6,501 bases of DNA from Phycisphaerae bacterium (lineage in GTDB: Bacteria; Planctomycetota; Phycisphaerae; SM23-33), in the NCBI GenBank assembly GCA_030754715.1, contig JASLZV010000110.1:1-6501 (forward strand), in the 5' to 3' direction. The notes under the pieces are model-generated. The model was not told where the DNA came from. It did no database searches and saw nothing but the letters and a program-made list of their open reading frames with translations. Position 1 is the first letter of the stretch. Every line of letters begins with the position of its first letter. Made by a program: the position numbers and the translations under genes. Below are positions 1 through 6,501 of this stretch, piece by piece.

Positions 1-1142
1 CCGTCGCCGGCGTGTCCGTAGGCCGGAATGCGCACGCCGTGCCTGGCTGCGATCTTCTCCATTCCCGCAGCCAGTTGAGCGACGGCCGACGGCGGAACCA
101 CCAGGTCCTCATTGCACTGGTGCGGCGAGATCACAGCAAACGCCTCGGCAACGTTCCGCCGCACCTTCCAGACTCGCTCGGAGGTGGTGGCGTTGTCGGC
201 TACGTACACCTCGATCGCTCCGGCAGCCAGACACCGCTGGCCGATGGCATCGTACTGGTACTCCACCTGCTCAGCGTCGGCACCATCTACGGTAATCAGC
301 AACATTGCGCCGGCCTGCTGGTATGGGATCGATTCGCCGAGGTACTCGCAGGCGGCCTGAACGGCACTGTGATCCATGAACTCGATGGCCGCAGGCACCA
401 CGCCGGCGGCGGCCATTATCTGCGGCACCTCGGCGATGGCGTCCCGGGCACTTTTGAACAGGCATAGCAAATCCACGCTCGCCCGCGGGACCGGCAGCAG
501 TTTCAGCGTGATTTTCGTGAAGATCCCCAGCGTGCCTTCCGAGGCGACCATCAGTTGGACCATGTTGTATCCGGTGACGTCCTTGACTAACTTTCCGCCG
601 AATTGAACGATCCGCCCGGTGGGGGTGACCACCTGGAGGCCGAGGACGTATCTACCTGTGACGCCATACTTTACGGCTTTTCCCCCGCCGGCGTTCTCCG
701 CAACGTTTCCCCCGATGGTGCAGGTCTCGAGGCTCATGGGATACCCGGCGTAAAACAGGCCGTACTCGGCTACGGCCTCGTTTATGTCGGCGGTGACCAC
801 GCCCGGCTCGACCACGACGACCATGTTATCCGGATCGATCTGGAGTATGCGATTCATTCGGTCGGCCAGCAGGACGATCCCACCGCAAACGGGCACGGCC
901 CCGCCTGACAGCCCGCTGCCGGCCCCGCGCGGCGTCACGGGTATCTTGTGGCGATTGGCCAGTTGCAGGATGGCGGCGATTTCCTCTGCGCCGCCCGGCC
1001 GCACCGCCGCCTCAGGCATATGTGCATAGTGCGGATCGGGGATCTCGTCTCGTGAGTAGGGCTCAAGTTCGTCGGCGTCGCCGTAAACCACGTGCGTATC
1101 GCCGACGATGCCCCTCAGTTGGGCCGCAATATCGGACGTCAC
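1..1142 (-). CDS. FAD-linked oxidase, GlcD family (glycolate oxidase / D-lactate dehydrogenase type), 3' end missing
   Basis: Reading the minus strand from base 1142 gives 380 uninterrupted codons that leave the window without a stop, so about the last 80-100 residues of a usual 460-480-residue protein are missing. The family oxidises 2-hydroxyacids such as glycolate or D-lactate to 2-oxoacids using FAD, often with an iron-sulfur partner. Seen in the translation: PxxPRGAGSGLSGG around residues 68-81 and IGGNVAENAGG at 143-153 (FAD-binding PCMH fold), VKDVTGYN at 186-193, SEGTLGI at 201-207, a NEDLVVP segment in the C-terminal cap, and HAGD at 377-380, the start of the usual HAGDGN motif. I chose the GTG at 1142 because the N-terminus then begins with the family's usual TSDIAAQLRGIVG helix; an in-frame TTG lies 57 bases upstream but adds an unlikely sequence. 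No good Shine-Dalgarno is seen. It follows the transporter gene by 83 bases on the same strand, so co-transcription is likely. Exact substrate cannot be told from the sequence; an iron-sulfur partner gene could lie beyond base 1. Confidence 0.93.
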   Translation of the reverse strand, partial: MTSDIAAQLRGIVGDTHVVYGDADELEPYSRDEIPDPHYAHMPEAAVRPGGAEEIAAILQLANRHKIPVTPRGAGSGLSGGAVPVCGGIVLLADRMNRILQIDPDNMVVVVEPGVVTADINEAVAEYGLFYAGYPMSLETCTIGGNVAENAGGGKAVKYGVTGRYVLGLQVVTPTGRIVQFGGKLVKDVTGYNMVQLMVASEGTLGIFTKITLKLLPVPRASVDLLCLFKSARDAIAEVPQIMAAAGVVPAAIEFMDHSAVQAACEYLGESIPYQQAGAMLLITVDGADAEQVEYQYDAIGQRCLAAGAIEVYVADNATTSERVWKVRRNVAEAFAVISPHQCNEDLVVPPSAVAQLAAGMEKIAARHGVRIPAYGHAGD

Positions 1143-1225
1143 ATGATTGTACTTCGTTTTGATCGCACCACTCCACGAATACGATATAACCTTGCGCAAA
1201 GGCGAAACTACTATCTATTGTCCGT
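1143..1225 (-). promoter_or_regulatory. Gap between transporter and oxidase genes with a TTGCGCAA palindrome
   Basis: This 83-base gap separates two genes on the minus strand. It holds the 8-base perfect palindrome TTGCGCAA at 1192-1199, flanked so that CCTT and AAGG (1190-1193 and 1199-1202) can also pair. On the minus strand it is followed by AT-rich bases (TTATAT). It could be an operator, a weak hairpin attenuating read-through, or chance. The stem is too short and the following T content too low for a confident intrinsic terminator. I found no convincing -35/-10 pair for the oxidase here, which favours read-through from the transporter gene. Confidence 0.25.
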
Positions 1226-3514
1226 CTAGATCCATCGCCTAATCCACGACCGAATGCGGCCGGAGGCCTTGACCATCACCAGCGGCTTGTCACACCTCCG
1301 GGCCAGCGTCTCCGGCACGGGCATGCGGACAAACTGACTCACAAACGGTTTGCGTGTGCAGCCGATGACCACCAGGTCATAGTCCCGGGCCTCGGTGAGA
1401 ATAGCGTTGACCACATTGCGGGCGGCCAGCGACTTCGTGTGGATTCGTTCCCTCGGCAGGTGGATTTTCCGGTGGTTTGCCTCCACGAAGGTGCTAACGT
1501 CGAACGGCTTTCTCCCTCGACCCGTATCGACCATAAAGGCGGTAATCGATCCTTCGGTCGGGTCGGCCAGAATACCCGCCACCTCTAGGGCAAAGGCCCC
1601 ATCCAGCCCGTCGGACAACGGTACCAACACGCGCCGAAACACGCGGTTGCCTCCGCAACCCTTGAATATCACGACGTTACACGGCGCCCGCTCGATGATG
1701 GGGTCGACCGTGCTGCCGAGACTGAACGCCCGTGACCCGCCCCGACCGTGCCAGCCCATGATGAGCATGTCGACGCGTTTTTCCCTCACGCCCGAGAGAA
1801 TCCCGCGCGCCGCGTTGCGGCAGTAGCGCAGATGCGTAGAGATGGGGAACAGCGGCGCCAAGTACAGCATCGTCTCCAGCATGCCTTCCCTGCCCTCACG
1901 CATGTACTGGTCCGCGTCGCTCAGGGGCACCTGGTCGGGCACGGGCACCATGTGCAGCAGTTCCACGCGAGCATCCTTGGCCCCACAGAGTTTGTAGGTA
2001 TTCTGAACCAGTTCGAGGGCACTGTGGGGGTTGGCAACGGCTACCATGATGCGATACCCCGCACCCGGCGGCGCCGGACGTTCGCTTAGGATCTGGATCT
2101 CGTGCTCCCCGGCGCGCACCCGGCTGCGCGAGTACACGAAGTAGATCAGTACTCCGACGACAATCCACGCCGGCCCGATCATCCAGGCCACCAGGCTTTC
2201 GGGCATGATCCCCCAACACAAGGCCGCCTGAAACACAATTGCCAGAATCGGAAACAGCGGAAACAGCGGCATAATGAAACCGTATTCCAACTCGTCGGAC
2301 ATGTTAACGCGTATCCTGATGACACACAGGTTCACCAGAAAAAACAGGAACAGAAACATGATGCTGGCAGTGGCCGCCCCGTGGTACTCGTTGAGTCCAG
2401 CCGCCGCCGCCAGGATAATGCAGGCGGTAAAAGCCAGAGCCACATGCGGCGTCTTGCTCCGGTTGGAAATTCTGGCAAACACGTCCGGCAGCATTCGGTC
2501 TCGCCCCAGAGCGTAGGACGCCCGCGTGGCGGAATAAATTGTCGCGTTTAGCGCCGAGGTAGACGCAGCGATAATCGCCAGCGTTACCAGGATTCTGCCG
2601 CCCACCGGTATCAGCAGATCGATGGATCCGATGAAGCCCTGGGTGGGCCCGCCCTCCGCGCCAGCAAACCACTGTCGCACGTCTCCCTGGCCCCTGACGG
2701 CCACCACCGACGCCACAGCCACCAGCAAGTATGTAAACGTGACAATCGCCACGGAGTACAGCATGGCCTTGGGGAGATTGCGTTTGGGGTCGATAGCCTC
2801 GTCGCCGGCCTGTGCGATCACCTCAAAGCCCTCGAAGGCCACGTAGATCACCCCCATCGTGCCCAGCAATTTCCACCAGCCGCCGTCGGCGTTCAGGAAC
2901 GGTTGGAAGTTCTGTAGTCGCTGTGGTTCGGCGATGGCGACCACCACGCCCATCACGCCAATCGCCACCACAAACAGCATTTGCGCCACCGTAAAGAACG
3001 CTCCGACCTTGCCGGTCTCGCTGCTGCCGCGGTAGTTGATGTAGATAAACATCCCGGCCGCCGCCAAGGCCGTAAGGCGCACGACGGTCGCCTCTGCGGT
3101 TTCGCTGAGATCCCACCGGGCTAGGGCCAGGGTGAACGGTACAGTGGCCTTGGCGAACACGACCGCGTAGAAGGCCCCGGCCAGGCTGGAGGCAAACCAC
3201 TCCATCCACCCGGCGATAAAACTGGCCCCCCTGCCAAAGCCGACCCTTGCGAAATTGTACGCTCCCCCGGCTCGCGGAATGGCCGAACTCAGTTCGGCGA
3301 AACTCATCGCGGTAAACATCGCCACCACGCCGTTGAGGGCAAAAGTAAGCAGCAGCCCACCCGTCCCGACCTTGGGTATGGTGATGCCGATGCCGACAAA
3401 CACCCCAGCGCCGATCATCATCCCCATCCCCATCATCACAATGTGAAACAGGGATAGGTCGCGCGATAACTCCGTCGAAACGCGAGGGTTGGACTCTTTT
3501 GAACTAGCGCTCAC
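1226..3514 (-). CDS. Amino acid permease (APC superfamily) fused to two C-terminal UspA domains
   Basis: The 762-residue product is a membrane transporter with a cytoplasmic tail. Residues about 20-465 form the permease with roughly 12 hydrophobic spans. Family marks are the glycine-rich first span IGAGVF (34-39), PRAGGAYNFARVGFG (80-94), and EGFEVIAQAGDEAIDPKRNLP in and after span six (228-248). These fit amino acid/polyamine/organocation transporters; the substrate, probably an amino acid, is not resolvable. A linker (465-485) leads to a first Usp domain (about 487-618) and a second (about 626-750). The first has the full nucleotide-binding signature G-x2-G-x9-G-S (G587, G590, G600, S601). 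In the second, the matching place has VIGCTRKPF (716-724) without the later glycines, so it probably does not bind ATP. Start: GTG at 3514, overlapping the upstream small gene by 11 bases with no strong ribosome site, which suggests translational coupling; later ATGs (residues 27-32) would cut into the first span. The stop is TAG at 1226-1228. Usp tails on such transporters are known in bacteria and archaea and are thought to sense nucleotides or stress. Confidence 0.95.
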   Translation of the reverse strand: MSASSKESNPRVSTELSRDLSLFHIVMMGMGMMIGAGVFVGIGITIPKVGTGGLLLTFALNGVVAMFTAMSFAELSSAIPRAGGAYNFARVGFGRGASFIAGWMEWFASSLAGAFYAVVFAKATVPFTLALARWDLSETAEATVVRLTALAAAGMFIYINYRGSSETGKVGAFFTVAQMLFVVAIGVMGVVVAIAEPQRLQNFQPFLNADGGWWKLLGTMGVIYVAFEGFEVIAQAGDEAIDPKRNLPKAMLYSVAIVTFTYLLVAVASVVAVRGQGDVRQWFAGAEGGPTQGFIGSIDLLIPVGGRILVTLAIIAASTSALNATIYSATRASYALGRDRMLPDVFARISNRSKTPHVALAFTACIILAAAAGLNEYHGAATASIMFLFLFFLVNLCVIRIRVNMSDELEYGFIMPLFPLFPILAIVFQAALCWGIMPESLVAWMIGPAWIVVGVLIYFVYSRSRVRAGEHEIQILSERPAPPGAGYRIMVAVANPHSALELVQNTYKLCGAKDARVELLHMVPVPDQVPLSDADQYMREGREGMLETMLYLAPLFPISTHLRYCRNAARGILSGVREKRVDMLIMGWHGRGGSRAFSLGSTVDPIIERAPCNVVIFKGCGGNRVFRRVLVPLSDGLDGAFALEVAGILADPTEGSITAFMVDTGRGRKPFDVSTFVEANHRKIHLPRERIHTKSLAARNVVNAILTEARDYDLVVIGCTRKPFVSQFVRMPVPETLARRCDKPLVMVKASGRIRSWIRRWI

Positions 3515-3665
3515 CGCGCAGGTCTTTCATGATCTGACGGGCGGATGAGGCCGCACCTTTCCCGGCAATTCGCTTGATTACCCGGCGGCTCCACAGCAAC
3601 AGGCCCACAATCAGCCCAAGCGCGCAAATAATGACGGTGCACCCGATAATTGCGTCCAAATCCAT
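3504..3665 (-). CDS. Small single-span membrane protein, coupled to the downstream transporter
   Basis: This 53-residue protein is not a family I recognise. It has one hydrophobic span at about residues 5-25 (AIIGCTVIICALGLIVGLLLW). A strongly basic stretch follows directly (RRVIKR, 27-32), then a polar tail rich in Lys and Arg ending in KDLRGER. By the positive-inside rule the tail should face the cytoplasm. Its stop codon (TAG, 3504-3506) lies inside the start of the transporter gene, with the transporter's GTG at 3512-3514, so the two are read from one message and are likely translationally coupled. The context suggests an assembly or regulatory partner for the transporter, as small subunits are for some other secondary transporters; that is inference. 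The frame stays open upstream to an ATG at 3767, which would give 87 residues, but the added 34 residues look unlike a leader and would cross the likely promoter, so the ATG at 3663-3665 is preferred. No Shine-Dalgarno precedes it. Confidence 0.68.
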   Translation of the reverse strand: MDLDAIIGCTVIICALGLIVGLLLWSRRVIKRIAGKGAASSARQIMKDLRGER

Positions 3666-3672
3666 GGCAACA

Positions 3673-3701
3673 CGTATAGCACATCGGTGGGACTGGGACA
3701 A
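3673..3701 (-). promoter_or_regulatory. Candidate sigma70-like promoter with extended -10, giving a near-leaderless message
   Basis: On the minus strand TTGTCC (3701-3696) and TATACG (3678-3673) are separated by exactly 17 bases. Each matches four of six consensus bases, and TGC directly before the -10 hexamer gives an extended -10. A start site six to eight bases past the -10 would fall at about 3665-3667, on or next to the ATG of the small membrane protein at 3665. That agrees with the missing Shine-Dalgarno. The match was found by eye and has not been scored against the whole window. Confidence 0.45.
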
Positions 3702-3720
3702 TAGAAGATGGGCGACCCGG

Positions 3721-3752
3721 CTTGCCGCCGAGGGCCACGCCACCGCGGCAAG
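3721..3752. repeat. Perfect 8-base inverted repeat with 16-base spacer
   Basis: CTTGCCGC at 3721-3728 is the exact reverse complement of GCGGCAAG at 3745-3752. The pairing could extend outward as CCCG/CGGG (3716-3719 with 3756-3759) across small bulges. It lies upstream of the minus-strand promoter candidate and about 150 bases before the oxidoreductase start, so it could be a two-arm operator serving both directions or a hairpin in the leader of the plus-strand message. There is no T-run after it on either side, so it is not an intrinsic terminator. Confidence 0.4.
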
Positions 3753-3885
3753 TAACGGGAAATGCATTGCGTCAGGCCCATCGAGTGTGCAAAATGGCCT
3801 TTCCTGTTGTGTGGCAATCCAGCTGTTCCCTCACGATGAAAACGAGCGGCTACAAAGGGGGACCCGGGGTGCTTTCGGCGACTTG

Positions 3886-3894
3886 AAGGAAGGG
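3886..3894 (+). promoter_or_regulatory. Ribosome binding site of the oxidoreductase gene
   Basis: AAGGAAGGG is a strong Shine-Dalgarno match; its AAGGA core (3886-3890) ends nine bases before the ATG at 3900. It fixes that ATG as the start and contrasts with the two minus-strand genes at 1142 and 3665, which lack a clear site. Confidence 0.85.
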
Positions 3895-3899
3895 TCAAC

Positions 3900-6501
3900 A
3901 TGGCACGACGAATGGTAATGATGGACGGCAACCAGTCCGTCGCACACGTGTCACACAAGGTCAACGAGGTAATCGCAATCTATCCGATCACACCCTCCAG
4001 CGCGATGGGCGAGCACGCCGACGCGTGGAGCGCCATGGGGCAGAAAAACATCTGGGACACGGCGCCGGCCGTCGTGGAGATGCAGTCGGAGGGCGGCGCA
4101 GCGGCGGCCATCCACGGGGCACTCCAGACCGGTTCGCTGACCACCACCTTCACCGCATCACAGGGCCTGCTGCTGATGATCCCCACCCTGTACAAACTCG
4201 CCGGCGAGCTGACCGGCACGGTGCTGCACGTGTCGGCCCGCTCGCTGGCCTGCCAGGGGCTGAGCATCTTCGGCGACCACAGCGACATCAACGCCGTGCG
4301 CCAGACCGGCGTCGGCCTGATAGCCTCCAACTCGGTCCAGGAGGCAATGGACATGGCTCTGATCTCCACCGCCGCGGCGCTGGAGGCCCGCCTGCCGTTC
4401 GTGCACTTCTTTGAGGGGTTCCGCATAAGCCACGAAGTGGCCAAGACCGAAGAGCTCACAGCCGAAGACATGAAGGCGATGATCGACGATGAGTTGGTCC
4501 TGGCCCACCGCAGCCGCGCGATGAGCCCCGATCACCCGGTCATCCGCGGAACCAGCCAGAACCCCGACGTGTACTTCCAGGGACGCGAAACCGTAAACGC
4601 CTACTATCTGGCATGCCCCGGAATCGTACAGAAGGCCATGGACAGATTCGCCTCAATCACCGGCAGGCAGTATCACCTGTTCGACTACTTCGGCGCTCCC
4701 GACGCCAATCGCGTGATTGTGCTTATGGGCAGCGGCGCCGAGGCGGCCGAGGAAGCCGTCGAGGCCCTCACCGCCAGCGGCCAGAAAGTGGGTATTTTGA
4801 AGGTCCGCCTGTACCACCCCTTCAGCATCGAGCATTTCGCCAATGCCCTGCCCGAATCGGCCAAGACCCTTGCGGTCCTGGACCGCACCAAGGAGCCGGG
4901 TAGCACCGGCGAACCCCTGTACCTCGACGTGGTGGACGCGGTGGTCGAGTCCGACAGGAAGTGCCGCGTCGTCGGCGGGCGTTACGGCCTCAGTAGCAAG
5001 GAATTCACCCCGGCTATGGTCAAGGCCGTTTTCGACAACGCCAGGAAGCGAAAACCCAAGAACCACTTCACCGTCGGGATCAATGACGACGTGACGGATA
5101 CCTCGCTGAAATACGACCCTTCATTCAGCACCGAGAGCGACGACGTGGTCAGGGCGATGTTCTACGGCCTGGGGTCCGACGGCACGGTCGGGGCCAACAA
5201 GAACTCCATCAAGATCATCGGCGAGAACACCGACCTGTACGCACAGGGCTACTTCGTATACGACTCGAAGAAAGCCGGGGCCGTCACGGTCTCGCACTTG
5301 CGTTTCGGGGCCCGCCCGGTCCGATCGACGTACCTGATCTCGCGAGCCAACTTCGTGGCGTGCCACCAGTTCAGCTTCCTCGAAAAATATGACATGCTGG
5401 CCTCGCTCGTTGACGGCGGAACGTTCCTGCTAAACGCCCCGATGGCGGCCGAAGAAGTCTGGGGCTCACTGCCCAGGCAGGTGCAGCAGACGATCATCGA
5501 CAAGGGCCTGAAGTTCTACACGATCGACGCTGACAAAGTCGCCGAAGCCACTGGAATGGGCCGACGCATCAACACGATCATGCAGACCGCGTTCTTCTAC
5601 CTGTCAAACGTCCTGCCGCAGGACGAGGCGATCGCCGCGATCAAGAACGCGATCAAGAAGACATACGGAAAGAAGGGCGACGAAATCGTCCAGATGAACT
5701 ACAACGCCGTCGACCAGTCGATCGCACACCTGCACGAGATCGAAATCGGCGCCGTCGACAGCACGATCGAGATGCCCCCGGTAGTGTCGGCAGACGCTCC
5801 GGAATTCGTCCAGAACGTCACTGCCCCGATCATGGCCGGGCACGGAAACTCGCTGCCCGTCAGCGCCCTTCCGGACGACGGAACCTGGCCGGTATCGACC
5901 ACGCAGTGGGAAAAACGCAACATCGCGTTGGATATCCCGGTCTGGGACCCCAACGTCTGCATCCAGTGCGCCAAGTGCTCGCTGGCTTGCCCGCACGCTT
6001 CGATCCGCTGCAAGATCTACGACGCCGATACGCTGGCCTCAGCGCCGGAGACGTTCAAGTCAGTCGACGCCAAGGGCAAGGACTACGCCGAAAAGAAGTG
6101 GACCATCCAGGTCGCCCCGGAAGACTGCACCGGTTGCGGGCTCTGCGTTGAAGCGTGCCCCGCCAAGAACAAGGAAGTCGAAGGCAAGAAGGCGATCAAC
6201 ATGGAAGTCCAGGCTCCGCTGCGAGCGACAGAACGCGACAACTACGCGTTCTTCCTGGACATCGCCGACCTCGATCGCACCGCACTTAACCTCAAGACGA
6301 TCAAGGGCTCCCAGCTCTGCAAGCCGCTGTTCGAGTACTCCGGCGCCTGCGCCGGTTGCGGCGAAACGCCGTACTACAAGCTGATCGGCCAACTGTTCGG
6401 CGATCGTGCGATCATCGGAAACGCGACGGGATGCTCCAGCATCTACGGCGGAAACCTCCCGACGACCCCGTTCACGGTAGACGCCAACGGACGCGGCCCC
6501 T
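3900..6501 (+). CDS. nifJ: Pyruvate:ferredoxin (flavodoxin) oxidoreductase, single-chain, C-terminal part missing
   Basis: The 867 visible codons cover most of an enzyme usually about 1,170-1,230 residues long. It converts pyruvate and CoA to acetyl-CoA and CO2 in the cytoplasm, passing electrons through thiamine pyrophosphate and three 4Fe-4S clusters to ferredoxin or flavodoxin. Domains in order: the pyrimidine-binding domain with YPITPSS (28-34) and the expected active-site residues Thr31, Glu64 and Arg114 (Desulfovibrio africanus numbering); the transketolase-C-like domain from about 271 (RVIVLMGSG, VRLYHPF); the gamma domain from about 420 (GLGSDGTVGANK, AQGYFVYDSKKAG); the EKR region (EKR at 671-673); a two-cluster ferredoxin domain with Cys687/690/693/697 and Cys743/746/749/753; and the start of the thiamine-pyrophosphate domain with Cys817, Cys820 and Cys845, three of the four ligands of the proximal cluster. 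The fourth lies beyond the window. The start is fixed by a strong ribosome site and by the family N-terminus ending in DGN. No frameshift or lost key residue is visible. It is read divergently from the transporter-oxidase unit. Confidence 0.98.
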   Translation, partial: MARRMVMMDGNQSVAHVSHKVNEVIAIYPITPSSAMGEHADAWSAMGQKNIWDTAPAVVEMQSEGGAAAAIHGALQTGSLTTTFTASQGLLLMIPTLYKLAGELTGTVLHVSARSLACQGLSIFGDHSDINAVRQTGVGLIASNSVQEAMDMALISTAAALEARLPFVHFFEGFRISHEVAKTEELTAEDMKAMIDDELVLAHRSRAMSPDHPVIRGTSQNPDVYFQGRETVNAYYLACPGIVQKAMDRFASITGRQYHLFDYFGAPDANRVIVLMGSGAEAAEEAVEALTASGQKVGILKVRLYHPFSIEHFANALPESAKTLAVLDRTKEPGSTGEPLYLDVVDAVVESDRKCRVVGGRYGLSSKEFTPAMVKAVFDNARKRKPKNHFTVGINDDVTDTSLKYDPSFSTESDDVVRAMFYGLGSDGTVGANKNSIKIIGENTDLYAQGYFVYDSKKAGAVTVSHLRFGARPVRSTYLISRANFVACHQFSFLEKYDMLASLVDGGTFLLNAPMAAEEVWGSLPRQVQQTIIDKGLKFYTIDADKVAEATGMGRRINTIMQTAFFYLSNVLPQDEAIAAIKNAIKKTYGKKGDEIVQMNYNAVDQSIAHLHEIEIGAVDSTIEMPPVVSADAPEFVQNVTAPIMAGHGNSLPVSALPDDGTWPVSTTQWEKRNIALDIPVWDPNVCIQCAKCSLACPHASIRCKIYDADTLASAPETFKSVDAKGKDYAEKKWTIQVAPEDCTGCGLCVEACPAKNKEVEGKKAINMEVQAPLRATERDNYAFFLDIADLDRTALNLKTIKGSQLCKPLFEYSGACAGCGETPYYKLIGQLFGDRAIIGNATGCSSIYGGNLPTTPFTVDANGRGP

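Larger units (their letters stand above)
3666..3899. promoter_or_regulatory. Divergent intergenic region between the transporter unit and the oxidoreductase gene
   Basis: These 234 bases separate two divergently read genes and should hold both promoters and any shared control site. Seen here: a minus-strand promoter candidate beside the small membrane gene, an 8-base inverted repeat near 3721-3752, and a ribosome binding site at the right edge. I could not find a convincing -35/-10 pair for the plus-strand gene; TTGTGT at 3807-3812 is followed at the right distance only by a poor match. No tRNA, riboswitch or convincing small gene was recognised. Confidence 0.6.

Noticed and set aside
12..1029. 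Plus-strand open frames across 12-467, 376-606, 603-908 and 784-1029.
   Set aside because: The minus strand here encodes a continuous GlcD-family protein with several family motifs; the plus-strand frames overlap it fully and show no domain.
1395..2551. Plus-strand open frames opposite the transporter-Usp gene (1395-1826, 1748-2089, 2102-2551).
   Set aside because: Antisense shadows; the Gln/His/Arg-rich translations look like reverse reads of hydrophobic membrane segments.
3574..3918. Plus-strand ORF of 114 codons spanning the divergent region.
   Set aside because: It runs through the small membrane gene, the promoter candidate and the oxidoreductase ribosome site, overlaps that gene's start, and shows no domain or ribosome site.
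3611..3964. Minus-strand ORF of 117 codons starting inside the oxidoreductase gene and covering the divergent region.
   Set aside because: It overlaps the conserved N-terminus of the oxidoreductase antisense and the small membrane gene in another frame; the translation has no recognisable features.
4158..5066. Long open frames on the minus strand inside the oxidoreductase gene (4158-4535, 4653-5066).
   Set aside because: They are antisense to a gene with unmistakable motifs throughout. Their translations are Arg/Gly/Val-rich without recognisable domains, as expected from GC-rich codons read backwards.
5627..5661. Tandem GCGATCAAGAA-like units in the oxidoreductase gene.
   Set aside because: They simply encode the peptide AIKNAIKK in a helix where homologues also have Lys-rich helical sequence; no sign of an inserted repeat.
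5604..6392. Further minus-strand open frames opposite the ferredoxin and gamma domains (5604-5996, 6060-6392).
   Set aside because: Same reason: shadows of the real plus-strand reading frame, with no ribosome site or family motif.

Overview
The window carries parts or all of four protein-coding genes of an anaerobic, moderately GC-rich bacterium. The single-chain pyruvate:ferredoxin oxidoreductase, the glycolate/D-lactate-type flavoprotein and the AGGA-type ribosome binding site all fit Bacteria. The sequence does not name the phylum. The oxidoreductase resembles, from memory, the Desulfovibrio africanus enzyme over its whole visible length, but this enzyme is transferred widely and is a weak taxonomic marker.

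Layout: two divergent transcription units are separated by a 234-base region. The left unit runs on the minus strand: a 53-residue single-span membrane protein (3504-3665), then an amino acid permease-family transporter fused to two C-terminal UspA-type domains (1226-3514, overlapping the small gene by 11 bases), then an FAD-linked oxidase of the GlcD family (start at 1142, running off the window at base 1). The right unit runs on the plus strand and is the first 867 codons of pyruvate:ferredoxin/flavodoxin oxidoreductase (3900 to the window end), missing only the rest of its thiamine-pyrophosphate domain.

The divergent region holds a good sigma70-like promoter candidate for the minus-strand unit, which would give a nearly leaderless transcript. 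It also holds an 8-base perfect inverted repeat with a 16-base spacer, and a clear Shine-Dalgarno sequence in front of the oxidoreductase.

Functionally, a 2-hydroxyacid oxidase makes a 2-oxoacid (glyoxylate or pyruvate), and the oxidoreductase turns pyruvate plus CoA into acetyl-CoA, CO2 and reduced ferredoxin. The neighbourhood is therefore compatible with anaerobic oxidation of lactate or of an imported amino acid that yields pyruvate; this is inference from gene content. No mobile element, CRISPR array, RNA gene or clearly new system was seen. The less ordinary points are the transporter-Usp-Usp fusion with one intact and one degenerate nucleotide-binding motif, its tightly coupled small membrane partner, and the probable leaderless start.
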